A DNA stretch of 9,949 nucleotides, from contig JAPLJY010000115.1 of NCBI GenBank assembly GCA_026388345.1, forward strand, positions 1 through 9,949, read 5' to 3'. Every line of letters starts with the position of its first letter. The stretch's first letter is position 1. Positions 1 through 6,753 of the stretch are shown here, in pieces. The DNA comes from Deltaproteobacteria bacterium. GTDB taxonomy: Bacteria; Desulfobacterota; Syntrophia; Syntrophales; UBA5619. The position numbers and the translations under genes were made by a program. The notes beneath the pieces are model-generated. The model searched no databases. It was not told the origin of the DNA and worked only from the letters and a program-made list of their open reading frames with translations.

Positions 1-1407
1 GATGAACGGGACCTCTTCCAGAACCGGCGAGGTAAAGGGATGATGCGTCGAAACGAACCTTTTCTCCGTCTCGCTGTAATCGAACAGCGGGAATTCCGTA
101 ACCCAGGTGAAGGCGAGGGCATTGGGGTCGATCAGGCCCAGTTTCTTCGCCAGGTGGATCCGGAGGTTTCCCAACGAGTCGCGGGCGACATTGGGTGAAT
201 CGGCGACAAAAAGGATCACGGCCCCCTCGCGGGCCTCCATTCTCTCATTGATTGCAGAAACTTCTACCGGCGTAAGGAATTTGAAAATCGGCGATGTCCA
301 GCCGTCCGGATTGACCCTGGCCCAGGCAAGACCCTTCGCCCCGTATTGGGCGACGAAATCCTTCAACTCGTCAAGGTCCTTCCGGGAGAGGCCTTTGCCG
401 TCTTCGACCTTGATCGCCCGGATCACGCCGCCGCCGGCCGCGATCTCGGAGAAGAGTTTGAATCCCGATCCCTTCAGGATATCCGTCAGGTCGCGGAGTT
501 CCAGACCGAAACGGATATCGGGATTGTCTTTCCCGAAGCGGCTGATCGCGTCCCGGTAAGCGATCCGGGGGAAGGGGAGGGGGAGCTCCCGGCCGAGACA
601 GGTCCGGAAGAGGTGGGCGATCATCCCCTCCATGATCCGGATCACATCCTCTTCGGTGATAAAGGACATCTCCACATCGATCTGCGTGAATTCAGGCTGA
701 CGGTCCGCCCGGAGGTCCTCGTCGCGGAAGCACTTTACGATCTGAAAATAGCGGTCAAATCCGGAAACCATCAGCAACTGCTTGAAGATCTGCGGAGACT
801 GCGGAAGGGCGTAGAACATCCCCTGATTTACCCGGCTGGGGACCAGGTAGTCCCGGGCGCCCTCCGGAGTGCTCTTCGTCAGAAAGGGGGTTTCGATCTC
901 AATGAATCCCTCGCGGTGAAAATATTCGCGTGTCGCCGCGGCTACACGGCTCCGCAGAATCAGGTTATGCTGGATCTCGGGACGCCGGAGATCGAGGTAG
1001 CGGTATTTAAGACGGACGTTCTCGGAGATCTCGGTCATTCCATCCAGCATAAAGGGAGGCGTCTTCGACTCATTGAGGATCTCCAGGTCATCCGCCAGCA
1101 CCTCGATCTCGCCGGACTTGAGATCGGGATTTTCCATCCCCTCCGGCCGGCGGCGGACCCGCCCATGAATCGCGAGCACGAATTCGCTCCGGATCCGCCC
1201 GGCTTCAGTGTGACATGCGGCGTTGACATCCGGGTTGAAGACGACCTGAACGAGTCCCTCCCGGTCGCGAAGGTCGATAAAGACGACGCCTCCGTGATCC
1301 CGCCGCCGGTGGGCCCAGCCCATCAGCACCACTTCCTCCCCGGTGTGGGATGCATTGACATCCCCGCAGTAATGGGTTCTTTTTTGTACTGTCAAAAAGT
1401 CGGACAA
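1..1407 (-). CDS. aspS: Aspartyl-tRNA synthetase, 3' end cut by window edge
   Basis: Charges tRNA with aspartate in the cytoplasm (class II synthetase, bacterial type). About 469 N-terminal residues are visible; the family is usually near 590, so the C-terminus lies beyond base 1. Read on the minus strand, the N-terminal OB-fold anticodon domain contains HYCGD and the run [11 protein letters not shown] (about residues 30-40), followed by IDLRDREG. The catalytic core shows RYLDLRR, the motif-2 stretch [18 protein letters not shown], and a GAD-like insertion before a [12 protein letters not shown] sequence at the edge. The start chosen is TTG at 1407, because GAGAGG lies 8 bases upstream and no in-frame ATG precedes the conserved HYCG; TTG at 1395 is an alternative. 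It begins 5 bases after the hisS stop, so the two are surely one operon. His38 and Gly90 (31 and 83 in the usual numbering) match the non-discriminating class, which also makes Asp-tRNA(Asn). Confidence 0.97.
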   Translation of the reverse strand, partial: MSDFLTVQKRTHYCGDVNASHTGEEVVLMGWAHRRRDHGGVVFIDLRDREGLVQVVFNPDVNAACHTEAGRIRSEFVLAIHGRVRRRPEGMENPDLKSGEIEVLADDLEILNESKTPPFMLDGMTEISENVRLKYRYLDLRRPEIQHNLILRSRVAAATREYFHREGFIEIETPFLTKSTPEGARDYLVPSRVNQGMFYALPQSPQIFKQLLMVSGFDRYFQIVKCFRDEDLRADRQPEFTQIDVEMSFITEEDVIRIMEGMIAHLFRTCLGRELPLPFPRIAYRDAISRFGKDNPDIRFGLELRDLTDILKGSGFKLFSEIAAGGGVIRAIKVEDGKGLSRKDLDELKDFVAQYGAKGLAWARVNPDGWTSPIFKFLTPVEVSAINERMEAREGAVILFVADSPNVARDSLGNLRIHLAKKLGLIDPNALAFTWVTEFPLFDYSETEKRFVSTHHPFTSPVLEEVPFI

Positions 1408-1412
1408 GATCG

Positions 1413-2672
1413 TTACCTCTCTATTTTCATGATTGTTTCTTCCATACTGTCCAAACGGATCTCTTCCTGGGTGCTCGCACGCATGTTCCGGAGAAGGGCT
1501 TTGTTCTCCTGGATTTCCCGATCGCCCAGGATCAGCGTATAGACGCTTTTTAATTTGTCCGCCCGCTTCATCTGGCTCTTGAGACTGCGGCCGGCATGGT
1601 CCATCTCCACATGGATGCCCTTCATCCGCAGGCGGTTGCAAAGAAGAAAGGCTTTTTCCAGGGCCATCTCTCCAAGGGCCGCAATAAATAGAATGGGGCC
1701 CGGGGAAACGTCTCCGTCTCTTTCCGGGATCATGGCGGCCAGCCTCTCAAAACCGATGGCAAAGCCGATCCCCGAAATATCCGGACCGCCGAGATCCCGG
1801 ACGAGATGGTCGTAACGGCCGCCGCCGACGACGGCATTCTGGGCGCCCAGAAATTCGGTGGTCACCTCGAAGGTCGTCCGGGTATAGTAATCGAGCCCCC
1901 GGACCATTTTCGCATTCAGATGAAAAGTGAGATCGAAGAGACGCAAACAAGACTGAACCTTCTCGAAGTGGTCCCGGCATCCGGCGCAGAGAAAATCGGG
2001 CAGAAGCGGGGCCTGCGAGATGACCGCGGCGCAGGTTTCCACCTTGCAGTCGAAAACGCGGAGCGGATTGGTTCCGATCCTTCGGCGGCAGTCTCCGCAG
2101 AGCTCCTCTTCCCGGCCGCGCAGAAACGAGAGGATCGCCTCGCGGAAGGCGGGCCGGCATTCGGCGCAGCCGAGGGAATTGATCTCCAGATTGAGGTTGG
2201 TCAATCCGAGTACACCGAGGAAGTGGATCAGCATCAGGATCAGCTCCGCATCGGTTCGCGGGTCATCCGGACCGAGGATCTCGGTGTCGATCTGATGGAA
2301 TTGACGGTAACGCCCCTTCTGAGGTCTCTCGCGCCGGAACATGGGGCCGATGGTATAGAGCTTTGTCACCGTTTCCGCGGTATGGAGGGCGTGTTCCAGG
2401 TAGGCGCGGATGACGGACGCCGTCGCCTCCGGACGGAGCGTCAGTGATTCCTCACCCCGGTCGAGGAAGGTGTACATCTCCTTTTCGACGATGTCCGTGG
2501 ATTCCCCGATCCCGCGACTGAAGAGTCCCGTCTTCTCGATCAGGGGAACGCGGATCTCCCGGTATCCGAAGGCACGAAAGACCTGATGGGCCGTCTCTTC
2601 GATGTGCCGCCACTTGTCCGTCTCCGGAGGAAGGATATCCTTGAAACCCCTGACGGCGGTGATGATCTCCAT
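1413..2672 (-). CDS. hisS: Histidyl-tRNA synthetase
   Basis: Class II synthetase that attaches histidine to tRNA(His); cytoplasmic homodimer. The 419 residues are a normal full length. Visible landmarks are the N-terminal [10 protein letters not shown] (8-17), motif 2 with [16 protein letters not shown] (112-127), the histidine-specific [10 protein letters not shown] (260-269), the glycine-rich GGGRYDHL (283-290), motif 3 [11 protein letters not shown] (301-311), and a C-terminal anticodon-binding domain from about 325. The insertion region carries CxxC-type pairs (Cys169/172, 192/195, 229/232), a layout common in many bacterial HisRS and perhaps zinc-binding. ATG 2672 is preceded by GGGAGAGG about 10 bases upstream. 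It is the first gene of a hisS-aspS operon and is divergent from the ParB-like gene. Confidence 0.98.
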   Translation of the reverse strand: MEIITAVRGFKDILPPETDKWRHIEETAHQVFRAFGYREIRVPLIEKTGLFSRGIGESTDIVEKEMYTFLDRGEESLTLRPEATASVIRAYLEHALHTAETVTKLYTIGPMFRRERPQKGRYRQFHQIDTEILGPDDPRTDAELILMLIHFLGVLGLTNLNLEINSLGCAECRPAFREAILSFLRGREEELCGDCRRRIGTNPLRVFDCKVETCAAVISQAPLLPDFLCAGCRDHFEKVQSCLRLFDLTFHLNAKMVRGLDYYTRTTFEVTTEFLGAQNAVVGGGRYDHLVRDLGGPDISGIGFAIGFERLAAMIPERDGDVSPGPILFIAALGEMALEKAFLLCNRLRMKGIHVEMDHAGRSLKSQMKRADKLKSVYTLILGDREIQENKALLRNMRASTQEEIRLDSMEETIMKIER

Positions 2673-2714
2673 CGTTTAAAAACCTCTCCCGATCTTCTGA
2701 ATTTATGGGCGATT

Positions 2715-2743
2715 CTGATAGCATAACGATGCGATAAACGCAA
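2715..2743 (-). promoter_or_regulatory. Candidate sigma-70 promoter for hisS-aspS
   Basis: On the minus strand, TTGCGT (2743-2738) and TATCAG (2720-2715) are separated by 17 bases, and TG lies one base upstream of the -10, giving an extended -10. The hexamers match consensus only at 3/6 and 4/6, so the spacing and the TG are the main support. It lies about 45 bases upstream of the hisS start. Confidence 0.27.
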
Positions 2744-2775
2744 CAGAAATGACGAGACAGCGACATTATTTTCTC

Positions 2776-2804
2776 TTGATATCCCCACAATTTTTCTGTA
2801 TCGT
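2776..2804 (+). promoter_or_regulatory. Candidate sigma-70 promoter for the ParB-like gene
   Basis: TTGATA (2776-2781, 5/6 to consensus) is followed after 17 bases by TATCGT (2799-2804, 4/6). It would give a 5' leader of about 140 bases before the ParB-like start at 2952. The interval 2805-2930 contains no convincing hairpin or operator apart from a short AGCGCT palindrome. The call rests on the sequence match alone. Confidence 0.35.
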
Positions 2805-2951
2805 CTTCCGCAAGAATCATCCTGAAATCGTTAGCGCTTACCCGCTGTCTCGATACGCATTCGCTCTCGCCCTCCGTCGCCGCGCCCCTTGGGCGCTGAA
2901 GTTGATACCGGATCAACCCTTTATTCTTTCGTAAGGAAGGAGGAACTTTTC

Positions 2952-3737
2952 ATGGCGACGTATGCCCCGAATCAACTCCACTCCGTCCCGCTGGCCGAGC
3001 TTCAGCCCGATCCGATGCAACCCCGGAAATACCTGGACCCCCTGGCTCTCGAAGAACTGACCGCCTCCGTCGGACAAGTCGGGATCATCGAACCGATCGT
3101 CTGCCGGCAGGACCCGCAAACCGGCCTCGTGTACGTCGTCGCTGGCGAGCGGCGCTGCGCCGCGGCGCGGAAGGCAGGTCTCACTTACGTTCCTGCCATC
3201 TTCATCGAAGGCGACAAACACTCTGAAATCGCGCTGGTGGAGAACCTCCTCCGCCAGGATCTGAACCCAATCGAGGAGGCCGAGGCCCTGAAGCGCCTTA
3301 TGGACGACCATCCGTACATGCAGGAGGATCTGGCCCGGATCATCGGCAAATCCCCAACCACCATCTCGGAGGCCCTCTCCCTCAACAAACTCCCCAACGA
3401 GATCCGGGACGAATGCCGCAAGGACCCCACCGTCCCGAAAAACGTGCTCGTCACGATCGCCCGGAACAAGCAGCAACGGAGCATGGCGACCCAATTCCAG
3501 TTGTACCGGAAACAGCAGTCCCAGACCGGCGTCAAGAAGACTTCCGGTGCGAAGCGCACCAAGGCGGAGGCCCTGGTCAACAACTTCGGCGCAACACAGA
3601 TAAAGATCGCAGCCATGGACCTTCAAGAATTCTCAACGGAGGATCGGGACATGATCATGGAGACCCTGACCTCTCTGAAGAACACCCTGGAGGGGGTCAT
3701 CGCCGGTGCATCCAAGCCGAGCAAAAATTTGGCGTGA
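2952..3737 (+). CDS. Orphan ParB/Spo0J-family DNA-binding protein
   Basis: A 261-residue ParB-family protein. This family binds parS-like sites and, in the best-studied members, uses CTP to slide along DNA. The N-terminal ParB domain has PDPMQPRK (19-26), IIEPIV (45-50), VVAGERRCAAARKAG (62-76) and ALVENLLRQDLNPIEEAEA (94-112). A helix-turn-helix follows at roughly 123-145 (EDLARIIGKSPTTISEAL). The C-terminal part is basic and ends in an amphipathic helix (about 230-253) that may dimerise. The CTP-motif Arg of GERRxR is Ala here (GERRCA). ATG 2952 has a strong AAGGAAGGAGG upstream; an in-frame TTG at 2889 has none. No ParA is visible, so it is not a normal par operon and may instead act as a nucleoid-associated protein, plasmid remnant or regulator. 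A perfect 26-bp palindrome 46 bases after the stop could be its site. Confidence 0.9.
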   Translation: MATYAPNQLHSVPLAELQPDPMQPRKYLDPLALEELTASVGQVGIIEPIVCRQDPQTGLVYVVAGERRCAAARKAGLTYVPAIFIEGDKHSEIALVENLLRQDLNPIEEAEALKRLMDDHPYMQEDLARIIGKSPTTISEALSLNKLPNEIRDECRKDPTVPKNVLVTIARNKQQRSMATQFQLYRKQQSQTGVKKTSGAKRTKAEALVNNFGATQIKIAAMDLQEFSTEDRDMIMETLTSLKNTLEGVIAGASKPSKNLA

Positions 3738-3783
3738 AAATGACCGGCCTCGTCGGTGTATAATTAATGATATCATGTTGTTT

Positions 3784-3809
3784 AGTCACTTCGGTGCACC
3801 GAAGTGACT
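3784..3809. repeat. Perfect 26-bp palindrome downstream of the ParB-like gene
   Basis: The half-site AGTCACTTCGGTG is followed at once by its exact reverse complement, with no spacer. It starts 46 bases after the ParB-like stop. As RNA it would form a strong hairpin, but no T-run follows on either strand, so a standard intrinsic terminator is unlikely. Its symmetry suits a dimeric DNA-binding protein. It does not match the classical chromosomal parS core TGTTTCACGTGAAACA. Confidence 0.85.
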
Positions 3810-3819
3810 TCAAAATGAA

Positions 3820-3854
3820 CGAGGAGCGCCTCGGTGGATGCACCCCGGAGGGGT
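3820..3854 (+). other. Two small hairpins after the palindrome (possible structured leader)
   Basis: CGAGG-AGCG-CCTCG (3820-3833) and ACCCC-GGA-GGGGT (3842-3854) are compact 5-bp stems with 4- and 3-base loops. With the palindrome at 3784-3809 they make three consecutive hairpins downstream of a TATAAT hexamer at 3759-3764 and before the DUF1330 gene. No recognisable -35 accompanies the TATAAT. I do not recognise this as a known riboswitch; the stems are seen, the function is not. Confidence 0.4.
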
Positions 3855-3892
3855 ACAATAAACCGTAAAGCGTCGCACTTTAAGAAAATGAT

Positions 3893-3954
3893 TGCAAATA
3901 CAATGCTTCGCTGCAGCTGATCGGACCAGATCATTGAATTCCGATTGAAATGTT
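3893..3954 (+). repeat. Intergenic repeat R1, of the CAAATACAA...GACCAGATCATTGAAT family
   Basis: Bases 3895-3954 match 4958-5017 (copy R3) at 55 of 60 positions without gaps, including one block of 45 bases with a single difference (A at 3915, G at 4978). R1 ends 33 bases before the DUF1330 start and 18 bases before its ribosome site. Imperfectly complementary segments flank it (GTCGCAC near 3872, GTTCGAC near 3953), so the unit may fold. The internal pair TGATC/GATCA forms a small hairpin. Confidence 0.9.
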
Positions 3955-3987
3955 CGACCGCTCTCGTTCATTGAGGAGATCAACAGA

Positions 3988-4275
3988 ATGAGCACCGCTT
4001 ATGTTATCGGACACATCACAGTGAAAAACACTGGAAAGTGGGCAGAGTACCGCGATCAAGTTCCAGCTACTTTGGAGCCATGGGGCGCCGAACTTGTTTT
4101 TCGAGGAAAACGGGTTGCAGTCCTGGCAGGTGAGCATCCACACTCCGACATCGTCGTTATCCGTTTTCCTGACAAAGAGGCCGTCAATAGCTGGCACTCG
4201 TCACCGGCTTACCAGGCTTTAATTCCTTTGAGGCAGCAGGCAGCGGAGGTGGTTTTACTCTCCTATGAGGCATAG
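3988..4275 (+). CDS. DUF1330 family protein
   Basis: A complete 95-residue DUF1330 protein, a small cytoplasmic alpha/beta protein with a dimeric ferredoxin-like (alpha-beta barrel) fold; the biochemical role of the family is not settled. Recognisable family pattern: AYVIGHITV near the N-terminus, Y21 and P26 in the first helix region, a central strand pair with FRGKRVAVLAG (38-48), then VVIRFPDKEAV (56-66) and SWHSSPAYQALIPLR (68-82), the most conserved part of the family. ATG 3988 is preceded by GAGGAG with 9 bases of spacing. It lies between repeats R1 and R2, the latter starting 13 bases after the stop. No signal peptide or membrane segment is seen. Base composition is visibly less GC-rich than hisS and the ParB-like gene, which fits an accessory origin. 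Confidence 0.92.
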   Translation: MSTAYVIGHITVKNTGKWAEYRDQVPATLEPWGAELVFRGKRVAVLAGEHPHSDIVVIRFPDKEAVNSWHSSPAYQALIPLRQQAAEVVLLSYEA

Positions 4276-4288
4276 AGGGCAATCCGAC

Positions 4289-4352
4289 GTTCAAATACAA
4301 CTCTTTAGGGTGATTGCTTAGGCCAGACTGTTGAATGCTGTTTGAACTGTAG
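4289..4352 (+). repeat. Intergenic repeat R2, diverged copy
   Basis: Aligned without gaps to R3, the first 12 bases GTTCAAATACAA (4289-4300) are identical to 4955-4966. The middle 26 bases match only about half the time, and the segment from 4327 (TTGAAT, CTGTTTG) matches strongly again. The pattern of conserved ends and a variable middle suggests an old copy of the same element. It begins 13 bases after the DUF1330 stop. The rest of the gap, 4353-4521, shows nothing further. Confidence 0.65.
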
Positions 4353-4521
4353 AAGGTAGAACCGTGTATTCTCACGCTCCAAGTGGAAAAGTATGACTTC
4401 TTTGAGTCAAGCGAAAATACCTGCCAATCAATTCCTTGACAGGCAAAAACAGCCCCCCGATACTTCAACGTCTTGGAAGCAATGTCTTTTCCAATTATCC
4501 AAAACAGAAAGGAGATATACC

Positions 4522-4935
4522 ATGGCAGAAGCAAAGAATAAACCGATTCAGGTTATTCAGACCTCCAAGGCAGGTCCCCCAGTCGGTCCTTATTCTCAGG
4601 GCATTAAGGCGGGCGGGTTCATCTTTGTGGCCGGAGAAAAGGGGATGGATCCAGTGACGAAACAGATTGTGCCTGGTGGCATCGAGGCAGAGACCCGGAG
4701 AACTCTTGAGAATATCAAGGCTATCCTTGAGGAGGCAGGTTCCCGGTTGGATCTCGTCGTCCAAACGTTTGTGTTTATGACGGATCTGAGTGAATTTTCC
4801 ACGATGAACACAATATACGCGGAGTACTTTAAAGCAAATCCTCCAGGCCGCACGACAGTGGAAGTGAAATCGTTACCGGCAGGAGCCCGCGTGGAGATTA
4901 CAGTCACAGCATTAGCCGGACAGGAGACGCGATGA
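4522..4935 (+). CDS. RidA/YjgF/Rid-family enamine/imine deaminase
   Basis: A 137-residue Rid-family protein. Members form cytoplasmic trimers; RidA itself hydrolyses reactive enamines/imines such as 2-aminoacrylate made by PLP enzymes, while other subfamilies act in specific catabolic pathways. Seen here: GPYSQGIKAGGFIFVAG (22-38), a long central helix, FVFMTDLSEFSTMN (83-96), and the signature PPGRTTVEVKSLPAGARVEI (107-126). Arg110 aligns with the substrate-carboxylate Arg of RidA and Glu125 with the catalytic-site Glu, so an active deaminase is likely. Some Rid proteins lacking the Arg are inactive; this one keeps it. ATG 4522 follows AAAGGAG with 7 bases of spacing; an in-frame ATG at 4393 has no good ribosome site and would add an extension not typical of the family. 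Repeat R3 starts 19 bases after the stop. Confidence 0.93.
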   Translation: MAEAKNKPIQVIQTSKAGPPVGPYSQGIKAGGFIFVAGEKGMDPVTKQIVPGGIEAETRRTLENIKAILEEAGSRLDLVVQTFVFMTDLSEFSTMNTIYAEYFKANPPGRTTVEVKSLPAGARVEITVTALAGQETR

Positions 4936-4954
4936 ACATTAGCCAACATTTTCT

Positions 4955-5017
4955 GTTCAAATACAATGCTTCGCTGCGGCTGATCGGACCAGATCATTGA
5001 ATCCTGTTTGTAATGTT
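4955..5017 (+). repeat. Intergenic repeat R3, best-preserved partner of R1
   Basis: Shares 55 of 60 bases with R1 (from 4958). It lies inside a longer inverted repeat, CAACATT (4944-4950) and AATGTTG (5012-5018), so the unit 4943-5019 could fold as an imperfect hairpin; TTCAA (4956-4960) and TTGAA (4997-5001) are a second inner pair. The AAC...GTT ends and the position 19 bases after a stop codon recall integron attC sites, but the inner box spacing (9 and 13 bases) is not that of known attC. A 22-codon frame beginning at an ATG overlapping the RidA stop runs across the repeat; I do not call it a gene. Confidence 0.9.
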
Positions 5018-5024
5018 GAAAGAC

Positions 5025-5054
5025 TGGACGGCCTTTATGCCTTTCGTGTATAAT
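5025..5054 (+). promoter_or_regulatory. Candidate promoter upstream of the HpaB-like remnant and epimerase
   Basis: A perfect TATAAT (5049-5054) is preceded by TGGACG (5025-5030, 4/6 to TTGACA) with an 18-base spacer. It lies just after repeat R3 and could drive transcription through the remnant into the epimerase gene at 5440. The interval 5055-5188 has no recognisable gene. Confidence 0.4.
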
Positions 5055-5188
5055 GCGCCCGTGCTTCCTAAAAAGTCAGATTGAATCATTTCGCTGCCAT
5101 GGCAGATTTGGAATGCAAATAAGGGTAATTCTTCTGATGAAGAATGATGATGGGTTGCGGGGATGGGAATGATATCGTGAACGTTCGG

Positions 5189-5398
5189 ATGAAGATCAAA
5201 ACCGCCTGGGATTACATGAAAAGTCTGTGGAAGCTGAACCGTAGGGTCTATTACAAGGGGAAAAGGATAAAGGATGTGACCAGCCATCCGACGACGGCCC
5301 CGCATGTCCGGGTGGCGGCCATGACCTGTGCCCTGGCGAACGACCCAGAATATAAGGCCCTGGCCGGGATCGCGCCGGAACGAAGACGGAAAAGCTGA
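5189..5398 (+). pseudogene. 5' remnant of an HpaB / 4-hydroxybutyryl-CoA dehydratase family gene
   Basis: The 69 codons from ATG 5189 read like the N-terminus of the 4-hydroxyphenylacetate 3-hydroxylase (HpaB) superfamily, which includes flavin monooxygenases and the FAD/4Fe-4S 4-hydroxybutyryl-CoA dehydratases. The match covers TAWDYMKSLWKLNRRVYYKG, then IKDVTSHP, a PHVRVAAMT stretch, and ALANDPEY. Family members are about 480-520 residues, but this frame stops soon after DPEYKALAG, 41 bases before the epimerase start, so more than 85% of the gene is missing. No continuation in the other frames is evident. The upstream reading frame is open back to 5144 but has no family similarity, and there is no clear ribosome site. 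Probably a deletion remnant, not a functional protein; a domesticated small protein is the alternative. Confidence 0.7.
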
Positions 5399-5439
5399 CG
5401 AAAATAACGCCATCATCGCACTTCAAGGAGGAGACAAGC

Positions 5440-6414
5440 ATGAAAGAGATTCGCACGGTTTTGATTGTAGGCGGCGCCGGCTATCTCGGCTCTATTCTTT
5501 CTCGGGCATGTATGGATGAAGGATTTGAGGTTACGGTTTACGATCTGCTGCAGTTCGGAAATGCCGGCCTCAAGACCCTGGAAACGCAGCCGAACTTCTC
5601 TTTTATTCAGGGGGATGCAAGGGATTTTGCCCATCTGACTTCAACCATTGTCGGCAAGGATGCCGTTATCATGCTTGCCGCCGTTGTGGGGGCGCCGCCC
5701 TGTGAACAGTATTCAAAGGATGCCGTGGATATCAACTACCTGATCACCAATGCCGTTGCCGACTGCTGCGTGTATTACGGCGTCCCGAGATTCATCTTTG
5801 CCTCTTCGGACAGTGTTTACGGGCTGAAGGACGCCCCGGTAAACGAGCAAGATGAGACAAACCCCATATCCCTATATGGAGTTCTGAAAAGAAAAGTGGA
5901 AAAGGAGGTCGGCAAGAAGAGCAGCAACATGTTTTGCCCGACATTCCTCCGGATGGCAACGCTTTTTGGGTTGTCCCCGAGAATGCGTTTTGATCTGATT
6001 GTCAATTCTCTCGCAATGAGGGCTGCCGTACATGGAAAGGTTACGGCCTTCAATGGGGCGCAGTTCCGGCCGCTGGTGCATGTCAAGGACGCCGCCCAGG
6101 CTTATATAAAGGTCCTGCGATCCCCCGATGAATTGGTCCGGAATAAGATCTACAATGTGGGGGATACCGGGCAGAATCTGCGCATGTATGAAATTGCCGA
6201 ACTGGTGAAAAAAACGATCCCTGGGGTCGAGTTGCAGTACACCTCTGAAACCAAGGACTACCGCAGTTATTTTATCGAATGCGAAAAAATCAAGGAAATC
6301 GGGTATCAGGTCCAGTATGATGTCGGCTATGGCATCAAGGAAATGTATGATGCTGTAAAAAGCGGTTCATACGGGGATTGCTCCGACGAAATCTATTATA
6401 ATTATCATCTATAG
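5440..6414 (+). CDS. NAD-dependent epimerase/dehydratase (extended SDR)
   Basis: A 324-residue soluble enzyme of the extended short-chain dehydrogenase family, most like nucleotide-sugar epimerases and dehydratases. The Rossmann motif is GGAGYLGS (11-18), with an acidic residue closing strand 2 (VTVYDL), typical of NAD preference. The segment GDARD and the run MLAAVVGAP follow. The catalytic site has SSDSVYG (122-128) and YGVLK, giving Tyr146 and Lys150. The C-terminal half has FRPLVHVKDAAQA, the usual substrate-domain signature, and YNVGD. The ATG has AAGGAGG upstream at good spacing. No other sugar-pathway or glycosyltransferase gene is in view, so the substrate cannot be deduced. It may share a transcript with the HpaB-like remnant upstream. 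Confidence 0.93.
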   Translation: MKEIRTVLIVGGAGYLGSILSRACMDEGFEVTVYDLLQFGNAGLKTLETQPNFSFIQGDARDFAHLTSTIVGKDAVIMLAAVVGAPPCEQYSKDAVDINYLITNAVADCCVYYGVPRFIFASSDSVYGLKDAPVNEQDETNPISLYGVLKRKVEKEVGKKSSNMFCPTFLRMATLFGLSPRMRFDLIVNSLAMRAAVHGKVTAFNGAQFRPLVHVKDAAQAYIKVLRSPDELVRNKIYNVGDTGQNLRMYEIAELVKKTIPGVELQYTSETKDYRSYFIECEKIKEIGYQVQYDVGYGIKEMYDAVKSGSYGDCSDEIYYNYHL

Positions 6415-6445
6415 GTTGTGGATCCCGCGATGTCGATCGGCGCCA

Positions 6446-6512
6446 TCTCCCGACGAATCGGATCCGAAACCCGGGAGAGGATGCCGAGGGAGTCGTCGGC
6501 CAGCCCCCTCGG
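6446..6512 (+). other. Two tandem hairpins after the epimerase gene
   Basis: TCTCCCG (6446-6452) pairs with CGGGAGA (6472-6478), enclosing the 10-bp palindrome TCGGATCCGA (6458-6467). CCGAGGG (6484-6490) pairs with CCCTCGG (6506-6512). They lie 31 bases or more past the stop. No T-run follows, so an intrinsic terminator is not supported, though they could stabilise an mRNA 3' end. This GC-rich stretch contrasts with the AT-rich sequence that follows. Confidence 0.5.
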
Positions 6513-6585
6513 TCGTTAAGGCAATTGATAGATGACTTTCATGACTGAAGTCGTTGGAGCTGCCTTTGTCATAGACATAGAGGCC

Positions 6586-6650
6586 TGCAAATACAAGTCG
6601 AGGATTGACTTTCCCGACCAATCTATTGATAATTGGACGAAAGGTGGCAT
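6586..6650 (+). repeat. Intergenic repeat R4, diverged copy in a gene-free stretch
   Basis: TGCAAATACAA (6586-6596) is identical to the start of R1 (3893-3903). GACCA (6616-6620) and ATTGA (6625-6629) recur at the R1 offsets minus one base, so this is probably an old copy with a 1-base deletion. The surrounding gap 6415-6830 has no convincing gene on either strand. Besides R4 it holds the hairpins at 6446-6512, an inverted repeat CAACATT/AATGTTG at 6719-6741 and a strong promoter-like sequence at 6754-6782. Confidence 0.5.
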
Positions 6651-6753
6651 TTTCGGGGGAGGAACGGGCCTGAGGCTGCCTTCCTGTAACAGACGATCCA
6701 GTCATTTCGCCAAACAACCAACATTTCAAGCACTAATGTTGATCATTATGCTT

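Noticed and set aside
346..1542. Long plus-strand open frame of 398 codons across aspS
   Set aside because: It lies opposite conserved AspRS motifs, has no ribosome site or recognisable domain, and its length follows from the codon use of the real gene.
2889..2951. N-terminal extension of the ParB-like protein from an upstream TTG
   Set aside because: The extra 21 residues have no family similarity and no ribosome site, whereas ATG 2952 has a very strong one.
3831..3842. Short GGTGGATGC match to the start of 23S rRNA
   Set aside because: Only nine bases agree and nothing around them resembles rRNA.
4508..4526. Ribosome site and start of RidA resemble the expression-vector leader AAGGAGATATACCATGG
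   Set aside because: The match is short, the flanking sequence is not vector, and an AT-rich spacer after AAGGAG is common, so contamination is not supported.
3893..5017. A true integron cassette array with attC sites
   Set aside because: No integrase is present, the core boxes do not fit RYYYAAC/GTTRRRY well, and R1 lacks the AAC end. Kept only as a hypothesis under the repeat finding.
6409..6729. Minus-strand frame of 106 codons in the gap after the epimerase
   Set aside because: No family resemblance, no good ribosome site, it crosses the hairpins and repeat R4, and its codon pattern changes along the frame.
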